This document shows positions 43,474 through 51,345 of a stretch of DNA of 64,000 bases, piece after piece. The notes under the pieces are model-generated. The model did not search any database and had not been told where the DNA came from. It worked only from the letters and a program-made list of their open reading frames with translations. This DNA comes from Caldilineaceae bacterium (GTDB taxonomy: Bacteria; Chloroflexota; Anaerolineae; Caldilineales; Caldilineaceae): NCBI GenBank assembly GCA_019637685.1, contig JAHBVF010000003.1, positions 124,001 through 188,000 of the forward strand, written 5' to 3'. How positions within the stretch are numbered: the first letter of the stretch is position 1; every line of letters begins with the position of its first letter. A program made the position numbers and the translations under genes.

Positions 43474-44505
43474 ATGAAACGAATCGGAATCGTCGGCGCA
43501 GGCTCCATTGCCCGCACCCACGCCGACCGCATCAAGAAAATGCCGGGCATTGAACTGGCCGGTTACTACGACATCTTCCCAGAGGCCAGCCAACGGGCCG
43601 TGGAGCAGTACGGCGGGAAGGTTTACCCGTCTTTGGACGCGCTGCTGGACGACGTCGACTATGTGGACATTTGCACCACGGCCAACGCGCACAAAGAGCC
43701 GGTGTTGGCCGCGCTGGAAGCCGGCGTGCCCGCCTGCGTAGAAAAACCCCTGGCCCGCCATCTGGCCGACTGCTACGAAATTGTGGAGGCCCAGGCCCGC
43801 ACAGGTACGCCGCTGTTTGTGGCCCAGGTGGTGCGCTACTTTCCCCAGTTTGCCGCGGCCAAAGCAGCCCTGGATCGGGGCGACATCGGCGCGCCGGGGG
43901 TTATCCGCACGGTGCGGGGCGGCAGCGCGCCCGGCGGCGGCGGCTGGGGCAGCGCAGGCAGCGCCCGCTCCTATTACAACGACTTTGACAAGAGCGGCGG
44001 CGTGATTCTGGATGTGAGCATCCACGACATCGACTACCAGCGTTGGTGCTTTGGTGAAGTGGAGCGGGTCTTCGCCCGGGGACTGCGCTTTGCGGGCAAA
44101 AACCCAAAGGATCACGCGCTGATCAGCCTGCGCTTTGAAAACGGGGCCATCGGCCACATCGAAGGCAGTTGGGCCTATCCCGCCGGTCTCTGGCGCACCC
44201 GCATCGAAATGGCGGGCACGGCCGGTCTGATCGAATGGGATTCCCTGGACCAGCAGCCGGTGGAGTGGCGCATCCAGCCCGATCCGGAAGCTGCGCCCGC
44301 CAGTGGAGCGGCCAGTCCTCTCGTCGACGCCGACGATCCCTACTACCGGGAGCTGGCCCACTTCATCGACGCGGTGGAGAACGACAAACCCCAGGGCGTC
44401 ACCGCCTACGACGGGCTGATGGCGGTCAAAATCAGCCTGGCCGCGATTGAGTCCCAGCGGCGGGGCGAGGCGGTGCGGATTGACGGATTTGAAGAGACGA
44501 TATGA
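43474..44505 (+). CDS. Gfo/Idh/MocA-family oxidoreductase (second)
   Basis: A 343-aa dehydrogenase. ATG 43474 has AAAGGAG upstream. Rossmann signature KRIGIVGAGSIARTHADRI; VEKPLA carries the substrate-contacting Lys; SGGVILDVSIHDIDYQRWCFG contains the D-x3-H pair near residue 185. A glycine-rich insertion (GGSAPGGGGWGSAG) around 157-170 precedes it. myo-Inositol dehydrogenase-like activity is one option. It follows the first dehydrogenase in the same direction, suggesting sequential or paired redox steps such as oxidation and re-reduction on different carbons. Confidence 0.88.
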   Translation: MKRIGIVGAGSIARTHADRIKKMPGIELAGYYDIFPEASQRAVEQYGGKVYPSLDALLDDVDYVDICTTANAHKEPVLAALEAGVPACVEKPLARHLADCYEIVEAQARTGTPLFVAQVVRYFPQFAAAKAALDRGDIGAPGVIRTVRGGSAPGGGGWGSAGSARSYYNDFDKSGGVILDVSIHDIDYQRWCFGEVERVFARGLRFAGKNPKDHALISLRFENGAIGHIEGSWAYPAGLWRTRIEMAGTAGLIEWDSLDQQPVEWRIQPDPEAAPASGAASPLVDADDPYYRELAHFIDAVENDKPQGVTAYDGLMAVKISLAAIESQRRGEAVRIDGFEETI

Positions 44506-44576
44506 AAGGGATGCGTATTGCGTACTGCGTAAGGTATTCGGGTCGTTAACTGCGCACCGGGGCAGAGAGCGTGGCT

Positions 44577-45238
44577 CTACTTTTTCGGTGATGTGGAGTC
44601 AGGGGCGATCGGCTTTTCGCCTGCCATTTCGAGCAGGGGTTTGATTTCATCGCCGTAGACCGAAACGGTGACATTGGCAATTGCCTTCTGTTCCAAGTCA
44701 TAGACAACGACGATATAGGCTGCCTGAGTGAAAGGAACTTTTTGTGTGATACCGTAATTACAGTGTAAATTAAGTTTTTGGTGATTTCGTAGAGTCAGCA
44801 GCGAGACGAAAAGATAGGCCAGTGAGCGCTGATTGAGTAGCCGAGTCTTCGAAGCGTATCGAAATCAAGCGAACGGGTACTCGCAAAAACTTAATTTACA
44901 GAGCAGTAATTGCTGGTGTCAAAGTCTCCTTTTAGCAGGACGATTTCTAGCTGTGGATCGCTACCGGCGGCAGGAACAAACGCACCCAGACCAAGAGTGG
45001 AAAAGTCTTTAAAGCGGATGAGACGTGTAAATACGACCTGACTCTTTTCACTGCGATCCGGCAAGAATTGTGTTTGATAGGTCAAGGCCGCTTGAATCGC
45101 GATTGTGTCTGAGGTCGTTGGCAAGACAGAATTGGAAATGGCGTTGGGCTGGATGACTGACTGACAGGCGACAATACCCATACTGACAATCAGCAACGCA
45201 ATTGCAGTTATTGTTCGTGACACTCTCATTTTTATCAT
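44577..45238 (-). pseudogene. Lipoprotein gene split by a 146-bp MITE-like insertion
   Basis: The 5' part (45238-44906, 111 codons) encodes a signal sequence with lipobox GIVAC (Cys25) and a domain ending GDFDTSNY. The frame then runs into the insertion and stops after four foreign codons. Beyond the element, 44753-44577 encodes 58 more residues (GITQKVPFTQAAYIVVVYDL to the end STSPKK) and a stop. Joining the parts at the 6-bp duplication gives one 169-codon frame with no mismatch. AGGAGG precedes the start. The intact protein would be a small anchored lipoprotein of unknown function. Confidence 0.85.
44754..44911. mobile_element. MITE-like element with 17-bp inverted repeats and GTAATT duplication
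   Basis: The element is 44760-44905 (146 bp). Seventeen-bp inverted repeats TGTAAATTAAGTTTTTG lie at 44764-44780 and 44884-44900, close to both ends. GTAATT at 44754-44759 and 44906-44911 is the target duplication. It has no coding capacity and needs a transposase from elsewhere; its ends do not match the IS at 8310-9890. Confidence 0.88.
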
Positions 45239-45275
45239 CGCCTCCTACGGTCGGATTACAACCTGAGTATTCTCA

Positions 45276-45281
45276 ATTATA
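45276..45281 (-). promoter_or_regulatory. Possible -10 box of the split lipoprotein gene
   Basis: TATAAT on the minus strand, about 38 bases before the start codon. A matching -35 is poor. Confidence 0.35.
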
Positions 45282-45339
45282 CAACATCGGGGACAAAAGA
45301 GCGCCAGAACCCGATTTCCAACAAAGCAAGGGGTAACAC

Positions 45340-46332
45340 ATGACAACACCCATTCGTCTCGGCTTCTTTTCCTTCGCCCACATGCACGCTGTGAGCTATG
45401 CCCGAGCCGCGCAAAGTATGCCCGGCGTGGAGATCGCCGGTATCTACGACGCCAACCCGGCCAAAGGTGAGGAGTGGGCTGAGAAGTTGCAGACCCGCTT
45501 CTTTGCCAGCGCGGACGAACTGCTGGCCGAAAATCTGGACGGCGCGGTCATCTGCGCCGAGAATGTGAACCACCGTCCCCTGGTGGAAGCCTGCGCGGGG
45601 CGGGTGGGTGCGATTCTGTGCGAGAAGCCTATCGCTACCACAATCGCCGACGCCCAGGCAATGATCGACGTCTGCGCCAAAACCAACACAAAGCTGCAAA
45701 TTGCCTTCCCCGTGCGCTATTCCCCGCCCATTCGCCACCTGAAGGACCAGTTGGAGACGGGCAGCCTGGGCGAAATCTACAGCGCCAAATGCACGAATCA
45801 CGGCTCCATGCCCGGTGGCTGGTTCACCGACCAGAAGCTGGCCGGCGGCGGCGCGGTCATCGACCACACAGTCCACGTCATCGACGTCCTGCGCTGGCTG
45901 TGGGGCGCGGAGGTGACGGAAGTCTACGCTGAGATCGGCGACAGCCTGCTCCACCCGGAGCTGGGCATCGACGACGCGGGGCTGCTCTCCTTTCAACTGA
46001 GCAACGGCGTCTACGGAACACTGGACACCAGTTGGAGCCGACCCAAAAGCTATCCCACCTGGGGCGATGTGAAGATCGAAGTGCTGGGCGCAAACGGACT
46101 GATTCGCACGGACGCCTTCGCCCAGCACATCGCGGTCTCGTCCGACGCCGCGGGCAAAACCCAATGGCCGGGCTGGGGCAGCAACGCCGACGCCGGGCTG
46201 GTGGCCGACTTTGTGGGAATGATCCGGGAAGATCGCCAGCCATCCATCACCGGTTATGACGGACTGAAGGCACTGGAAGTGGCGTTGGCCGCGTATGAGT
46301 CGGCGCGCACGGGAAAGCCGGTGGCTTTGTAG
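45340..46332 (+). CDS. Gfo/Idh/MocA-family oxidoreductase (third)
   Basis: A 330-aa dehydrogenase; the N-terminal strand reads IRLGFFSFAHMHAVSYARA, where the Rossmann glycines are replaced by F-S-F-A-H, a variant found in one Gfo/Idh branch. CEKPIATT has the substrate Lys and GGGAVIDHTVHVIDVLRWLWG the D-x3-H pair. The altered nucleotide loop may change NAD(P) binding, but the fold is intact. AAGGGG precedes ATG. It may oxidise a product of the same pathway as the two dehydrogenases upstream. Confidence 0.85.
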   Translation: MTTPIRLGFFSFAHMHAVSYARAAQSMPGVEIAGIYDANPAKGEEWAEKLQTRFFASADELLAENLDGAVICAENVNHRPLVEACAGRVGAILCEKPIATTIADAQAMIDVCAKTNTKLQIAFPVRYSPPIRHLKDQLETGSLGEIYSAKCTNHGSMPGGWFTDQKLAGGGAVIDHTVHVIDVLRWLWGAEVTEVYAEIGDSLLHPELGIDDAGLLSFQLSNGVYGTLDTSWSRPKSYPTWGDVKIEVLGANGLIRTDAFAQHIAVSSDAAGKTQWPGWGSNADAGLVADFVGMIREDRQPSITGYDGLKALEVALAAYESARTGKPVAL

Positions 46333-46802
46333 TGTCGGGTGTTCGGTGTCGGATGTCGGCAAGTGCGAAGATAGTTCTTCGACTGTGTCAGGAGGCAAAC
46401 CGATGGCTTTGATCGAGCGATTTGAAGACATTCGCGGATGGCAGGAGGCGCGGGTGCTGACCCGGCAAATCTATGGATTGACTCGAACTGGTCTGTTGTC
46501 AAAGGATTTTGGGTTGCGGGATCAAATCCAGCGCGCTTCGATTTCCGTGATGGCAAATATCGCAGAGGGCTTCGATTGCGACTTCCACAAGAAATTTGCC
46601 GCTTTCTGGGGATTGCCCGCCGCTCTACCGTGGAAGTACAGTCCCTACTCTACATCTGCCTGGACGCACAATACATTTCCCAAGAGCAATTCGATGCTCA
46701 CTACGCGCAGGCGCTCAAAACCAAACGAATGGTTCACGCCCTCAAACAATCCGTCGAGAAACGCGCCAATGCCACCTAACGACGACACCCGACACCGGAC
46801 AC
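46332..46802. repeat. Inverted repeats bracketing the four-helix-bundle pseudogene
   Basis: GTGTCGGGTGTTCGGTGTCG (46332-46351) and its imperfect complement (46783-46802, about 17 of 20 pairs) stand on either side of the gene, the right one four bases after its stop. The pair may mark the ends of a mobile or repeat-associated cassette. Confidence 0.6.
46403..46779 (+). pseudogene. Four-helix-bundle (S23/IVS-type) protein gene with frameshift
   Basis: ATG 46403 follows GGAGG and starts MALIERFEDIRGWQEARVLT; the frame continues to MANIAEGFDCDFHKKF, the diagnostic family motif. The sequence then leaves frame: the usual continuation RFLGIARRSTVEVQSLLY and the rest to SVEKRANAT and stop 46779 lie in another frame. 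A single base missing from an AAGGAAA-like run near 46590 would explain it (HKEICRF restored). The intact protein would be about 125 aa, the normal family size. Such proteins occur in 23S rRNA insertions and near repeats; function unclear. Confidence 0.8.
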
Positions 46803-46839
46803 TTGACACTCAAAACCTGACACGAAAGGACACCCTCCC

Positions 46840-47694
46840 ATGACAACACCCACCCTCCGTCTCGGCACATCCACCTATTCCTACTGGCATTTCACGCCGG
46901 AGAAGGTGGCAATTGAGACTGTAATGGACGAAGCCGCCAAATTGGGTCTTCACGGCGTGGAGATTCTCCACCGCCAGATGGAATCGGAAGAGAACAGCTA
47001 TCTGCAGAAGCTCAAACGCCACGCCTTCCGTCTGGGCCTGAGCGTCTACAATCTTTCCATCCACCAGGATTTTGTACACGACGACCCCGCGGTGCGCCAG
47101 CAGCACATCGACCACACCCTGCGCTGCATCGATCTGGCTCACGAAATGGGCATCCCTTCCATCCGGGTCAACTCCGGCGGCTTCCGCAAAGGGGGCGATT
47201 TTGATGATCTGATTGCGGCCAAAGGCTGGGTCGAACCCTGGGCCGGCCACACGAAGGAGGACGCGGTGGGCTGGGTCACAGACGCCATCAACGCCTGCCT
47301 GCCCCACGCGCAGAAGCGGGGCGTGATGCTCCTGCTGGAAAACCACTGGGGACTGACCACTTTCGCCGCGGATATGGCCGGGCTGATCGAGACGGTCAAC
47401 TCGCCGTGGCTGCGCGCAATTCTGGATATGGGCAACTTCATCTTTGAGGACGATATGTACGCGGCCATGGCAACCGTCGCCCCACACGTCTGGTTGGCCC
47501 ACGCCAAGACCTATCCCGGCGGCGGCACCTGGTACAGCCTCGATCTGGACTACGCCCGCATCTTCCGCACGCTGCTGGACGCGGGCTGGCAGGGCTATTG
47601 CTCCATTGAAATGGAGGGCGGTGAGGACGCATCCACAGCCATGCCCAAGAGTGTGGCGATGTTGCAGGCGGCCTGGGCGCAGGCGACCGAATAA
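46840..47694 (+). CDS. Sugar phosphate isomerase/epimerase family TIM barrel (second)
   Basis: A 284-aa xylose isomerase-like barrel. Metal/substrate ligands are suggested by LGLHGVEILHRQ, YNLSIHQDFVH, IPSIRVNSGG, MLLLENHWG, LRAILDMGNF and WLAHAKTY, then GYCSIEMEGGED (final Glu). The ATG follows AAAGGA. It differs from the barrel at 38631 in length and motifs, so the two are not recent duplicates. Possible reactions are ketose epimerisation or inosose processing alongside the Gfo/Idh enzymes. Confidence 0.82.
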   Translation: MTTPTLRLGTSTYSYWHFTPEKVAIETVMDEAAKLGLHGVEILHRQMESEENSYLQKLKRHAFRLGLSVYNLSIHQDFVHDDPAVRQQHIDHTLRCIDLAHEMGIPSIRVNSGGFRKGGDFDDLIAAKGWVEPWAGHTKEDAVGWVTDAINACLPHAQKRGVMLLLENHWGLTTFAADMAGLIETVNSPWLRAILDMGNFIFEDDMYAAMATVAPHVWLAHAKTYPGGGTWYSLDLDYARIFRTLLDAGWQGYCSIEMEGGEDASTAMPKSVAMLQAAWAQATE

Positions 47695-47697
47695 AAA

Positions 47698-47792
47698 GAA
47701 CACAGATTACGCAGAGGGCGCAGATTGCGCAGATTTCTTTTTGCTCATTCCTGCACCTGTTGCTCCTGTGTACATCTGCACAATCTGCGTTC
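47698..47792. repeat. ACAGATTACGCAGA-type palindrome
   Basis: Arms of 18 bp (47698-47715 and 47775-47792) pair with three mismatches and use the same words as the composite repeat. It begins one base after the preceding stop codon. Confidence 0.7.
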
Positions 47793-47828
47793 AAAAGAAA
47801 AAGACTCTACTGTAAAAAGCCCCTAAAC

Positions 47829-47921
47829 TCACCGCAGAGTCGCGGAGAATGCGAAGGTTCGCGGAGTTTTTCTCCTGAATTTCACCGCGTTGCCTCCGCG
47901 CCCTCTGCGACTCCGCGGTGA
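47829..47921. repeat. CACCGCGGAGTCGC-type palindrome before galK
   Basis: Arms of 18 bp (47829-47846 and 47904-47921) with two mismatches, enclosing further TTCGCGGAG words. With the preceding palindrome it fills the 267-base gap before galK. Confidence 0.7.
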
Positions 47922-47961
47922 AATTGACCTTTTTGCAGTAGACTCAAAGAAAGGCTCTTTC

Positions 47962-49299
47962 GTGGAACAGTTGCTGGATGGGTTGATGGAAATTTATGGC
48001 AACGGCGCAGAGGCACAGCTGCCGCGCTATCGTGCCGCGCTGGACGCATTTCGGGAATGCTACGGCCCCGGCCCGGTGCATCTCTTGCGCGCGCCGGGGC
48101 GGGTGAATCTTATCGGCGAGCACACGGACTATAATCACGGCTATGTGCTGCCTGTGGCCCTGGACCGGGATGTGCTGCTGCTGGCCCGCCCGCGCGGTGA
48201 CGGGCAGGTGCGGCTGGCGAATATGGAGCGTGATTTCGCGGATTGTAGCTTTTCAGTCAGCGACGCCATCCCCCCCGCGCGCGCCGGGGATTGGAGCAAC
48301 TATGCGCGCGGCCCGGCCCAGGAGTTGACCCGGCTGCTGGGTGGACCCGTGCCAGGCTTCGACGGGCTGGTGAGCGCCGCGTCCCCTTTCGGCGTGCCCC
48401 GGGGCGCGGGGGTCAGTTCCTCCTCCGCGCTGACAGTGGCGATGGCTGTTGCCTTTGCCCACTTCGCCGGGTGGAAGGGGTCCGGCGCGGAGATGGCCCG
48501 GCTCTGCTCCGACGCGGAGTGGTATGTGGGCACCCGGGGCGGAATTATGGACCAGTTCATCGCGCTGTTGGCCGAGGGGGGACACGCGCTCTTTTTGGAC
48601 TGCCGCCCAAACGACGACGGCGATTTCTGCACCCGCCCGGTTCCCCTGCCCGCTGGCTACCGGCTGCTGGTGATGGACAGCGGCGTGCGCCACACCAACA
48701 CCCGCAACGAATTCAACCAGCGGGTTGCGGCCTGCCGGGCTGGAGTCGCCCTTTTGCGTCGGGGGTTGCCCCACATCACCCATCTGCGGGATGTGGAGAA
48801 TAGCGGCTGGTCTGGGCTAGAGACCCAACTCCCGGAGGAAGTGACGGTTGCGGCACTACGCGGCCAGAATGTGGAACTGGGCGATCTTCCCAATGTGCCA
48901 GAGGACGCGCGCCTGCGGGTGCGGGCCTGTTGCCGTCACGTCTGGACAGAAAATCGCCGGGTGTTGGAAACATTGGAGGTTTTAGGCAGCGGTGATATCC
49001 GGCGGGTCGGCTCGCTGTTGGACGAAGCCCACGCCAGCGCTGCCGCGGATTACCGCATCAGCACACCGGAGCTAGACGCGTTGACAAATGCAGCCAGAGA
49101 AGTCGATGGCGTGGCCGGTGCGCGGCTGACCGGCGCGGGCTGGGGTGGCTGTGTGATTTCGCTGGTCCCCGATGGGCAGGTGGACGAGTTTACCACGCAT
49201 GTGGGGCGAGTCTACGCGGACAAAACCGGACGAGAAGCGACGATTTTTCCGTGTCAGGCAGGGCCGGGCGCGGGTCTGGTGACTGTCGTGGAACTGTAG
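47962..49299 (+). CDS. galK: Galactokinase
   Basis: A 445-aa GHMP kinase phosphorylating galactose at C1 in the Leloir pathway. GTG 47962 lies eight bases after AAAGG; the frame is open farther upstream but passes through palindrome DNA. The signature GRVNLIGEHTDYNHGYVLP (47-65) is textbook GalK. The ATP loop is GAGVSSSSAL, the catalytic Asp is in GIMDQF, and the third motif is GAGWGGCVISL. It is longer than E. coli GalK (382 aa) owing to about 35 N-terminal residues and a mid-domain insertion. galT/galE are not in the window; a galacturonate or arabinose kinase is a lesser possibility. Confidence 0.9.
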   Translation: MEQLLDGLMEIYGNGAEAQLPRYRAALDAFRECYGPGPVHLLRAPGRVNLIGEHTDYNHGYVLPVALDRDVLLLARPRGDGQVRLANMERDFADCSFSVSDAIPPARAGDWSNYARGPAQELTRLLGGPVPGFDGLVSAASPFGVPRGAGVSSSSALTVAMAVAFAHFAGWKGSGAEMARLCSDAEWYVGTRGGIMDQFIALLAEGGHALFLDCRPNDDGDFCTRPVPLPAGYRLLVMDSGVRHTNTRNEFNQRVAACRAGVALLRRGLPHITHLRDVENSGWSGLETQLPEEVTVAALRGQNVELGDLPNVPEDARLRVRACCRHVWTENRRVLETLEVLGSGDIRRVGSLLDEAHASAAADYRISTPELDALTNAAREVDGVAGARLTGAGWGGCVISLVPDGQVDEFTTHVGRVYADKTGREATIFPCQAGPGAGLVTVVEL

Positions 49300-49361
49300 T
49301 ATACTTCGCCCTATCCATCTGATGATGCGTGGAGCCTATCGTGGTGTCCGCAGGAGATTCT

Positions 49362-51083
49362 ATGCGACTGACCCGGTTCTTTGCCGCGCTGCTCAATCCC
49401 GTCGAACAGCGACTTGTTACCCGTTCGATTGTGATCGGCGTTATTGTTTGGGCTACGGTCCATACGCTCAAATACGCGACGAACTGGACCTTTGAGACTA
49501 TCCAGCTTTGGGTGGAGGGCACAGGCAATCTGCTGTGGGTTTTGGTGCCACTGCTTCTCGGCGCGCTGGTAATGGCTGCTTTCTCCCGCTACGGCGTCAC
49601 TATGCTCAACTACCGGACGAGCGACGGCCACATTCACAAGCTGGTCGATGTGCGCGGCGATGGCATGGAGCGGGCCATCGCACTCTACTACTCGTCTGAA
49701 CCCGCCCTGGAGCAGACGATGATGGGGGACGAAGGCGTGAATGTGCGCTGGAAACTCCCCACCTGGTCTCTGGTTCTGCGCAAATCTCTGGCGACCCTCG
49801 TCACGATAGGCACTGGCGGCAGTGGCGGCCTGGAGGCCAGTGTCACCCTCATCGGCGAGAGCCTGTCCGCTGGACTGTTCAAACCCCGACGCGCACCCCT
49901 GGGAAAGATTCGCCATTCGCCCCTGGCCCAGAAGCTCTGGCGCTGGTGGAGCTCCAGCAACCCGGACGAGCTGCAGGCAGCGCAGCTGGCCGGGATTGCC
50001 GCGGCGATTTCGGCCTATTTGGGTGCGCCTTTTACCGCTGCCTTCTTTGCCGTGGAGGTAATGTACCGGCGGCGTCCAGTGCTTGAAAAGTTGATCTTCG
50101 CGCTCATCAGTGCGCTGGTGGCCTATTTCCTCAATCTGGTGGTGGGCGGTCAACAGCGGGCCTTCGAGCCGGCATTTATGCCCCGTCCACCGATCACAGC
50201 CAGCTACTACCTTCTGCTGGCCCTCCTGGCTTTTTCTGTCGCCATGACTGGCATTCTGCTTGAGCGGCTGCGCCTGGCAGTTGTCAATTTCTATCAAAAC
50301 GCCAATTTCAACGACTGGCAGCGCCATCTGACCGGCGCACTACTGACCGGTGTGATAGCCCTGCTGATCGTTGCCCTCACTGGCGAAAAATTGGACCTAA
50401 TCTTAGGGACCGGCGACCGTATGGTGGAAGCGGCACTGGACGGTCAAATCACCCTGCAAATCGCGCTCGCCGCTCTGGTTGGAAAGATGCTGGCCACGAC
50501 CTTTACCATCGGTTCTGGTGGCTCGGCGGGCTTTCTCGTCCCGTCTCTCTTCTTTGGAACAATGACAGCCACGATCCTAAGTCGACTCTTTGGCTACCCG
50601 CCCATTCTGCTGATCATACCCGCGATGACTGCCAGTCTGGTCTCGATTGTCAATATACCGCTGGCTGCCACTTTCTTTGTTGTGGAGATCTTCGGCTCGG
50701 CCTATCTGCTGCCGGCCCTGGTGGTTTTGGTCCTGACACTGATCTTCACCCACGACACCAGCATCTACCGCACCCAGCGGGAAGAATATCAGGGCCGCCA
50801 GCTCATTCCCGGCTATAGCACGCGCCGGGTGATGGTTCCTCCGGCCTGGGATGGGCAGACGATAATTGGACTGCAAATCCGCGCCCGCTATGGGCTGAAT
50901 GTGATCGGGCTGCTGGAAAAACACCCGCTGGATGGACACTCCCCTGCCGAACCAGTCCTGAATCCTCGCGTAGATCGTCCCCTGAAGACCGGAGACAGCC
51001 TAATTCTGCTGGGGCAAGACCCGGCCCTGGACGCCTTTGTGGAATCTGTAGCCGGGTTGACATCCATGGGCGATTGGCAGTAG
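49362..51083 (+). CDS. ClC-family chloride channel/antiporter with C-terminal TrkA-C domain
   Basis: A 573-aa membrane protein. ATG 49362 is preferred since CAGGAG lies six bases upstream; GTG 49329 would add 11 residues. Selectivity-filter motifs are TIGTGGSGGLEASVT (equivalent of GREGP, with the gating Glu in GLE) and GSGGSAGFLVPSLF. About ten hydrophobic segments are visible. Residues about 480-573 resemble an RCK_C/TrkA_C ligand-binding domain (GLNVIGLLEKHP, LKTGDSLILLGQ). It moves chloride or fluoride in exchange for protons, or nitrate in some branches. It is the first of two ClC genes around rhaA. Confidence 0.87.
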   Translation: MRLTRFFAALLNPVEQRLVTRSIVIGVIVWATVHTLKYATNWTFETIQLWVEGTGNLLWVLVPLLLGALVMAAFSRYGVTMLNYRTSDGHIHKLVDVRGDGMERAIALYYSSEPALEQTMMGDEGVNVRWKLPTWSLVLRKSLATLVTIGTGGSGGLEASVTLIGESLSAGLFKPRRAPLGKIRHSPLAQKLWRWWSSSNPDELQAAQLAGIAAAISAYLGAPFTAAFFAVEVMYRRRPVLEKLIFALISALVAYFLNLVVGGQQRAFEPAFMPRPPITASYYLLLALLAFSVAMTGILLERLRLAVVNFYQNANFNDWQRHLTGALLTGVIALLIVALTGEKLDLILGTGDRMVEAALDGQITLQIALAALVGKMLATTFTIGSGGSAGFLVPSLFFGTMTATILSRLFGYPPILLIIPAMTASLVSIVNIPLAATFFVVEIFGSAYLLPALVVLVLTLIFTHDTSIYRTQREEYQGRQLIPGYSTRRVMVPPAWDGQTIIGLQIRARYGLNVIGLLEKHPLDGHSPAEPVLNPRVDRPLKTGDSLILLGQDPALDAFVESVAGLTSMGDWQ

Positions 51084-51345
51084 GCAGCGGTCGGCCAGCG
51101 ACCGGGGAAATTGATTTTGGGGGTCGGCGCGGGTCTGGTTGTGGTAAGGGATGTGTAGTATACTCCGTAGACGGCAGACCACCGGCAGTTGCGTGCTGTT
51201 CAAAAAAACGCTGGAACAAAAGACAGGATGCTGATCCACGCGGATAGACGCTGATCCAGAGACGAAATCAGCGTTCCTCTGCGTGTATTTGCGTCCAGAA
51301 TCTCAGCCAAAATTACAGCCAAAATCAACCCAAAGGAGACCCCCT
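51084..51345. other. Intergenic region between the first ClC gene and rhaA
   Basis: 262 bases. It has a 42-base stretch (51126-51167) resembling the last bases of galK and its 3' flank (49267-49308), with exact 14- and 11-base blocks. It also has ACGCTGAT/ATCAGCGT hairpin words at 51248-51274 like those of the other palindromes. No gene seen. Confidence 0.5.
51248..51274. repeat. Small palindrome upstream of rhaA
   Basis: Perfect 8-bp arms (51248-51255 and 51267-51274) within a longer degenerate palindrome containing ATCCACGCGGAT and CTGCGTGTATTTGCG. Confidence 0.55.

Noticed and set aside
44891..44905. The 115-aa lipoprotein as an ordinary short gene
   Set aside because: Its last four codons come from the inserted element, and the original C-terminus is recoverable beyond it.
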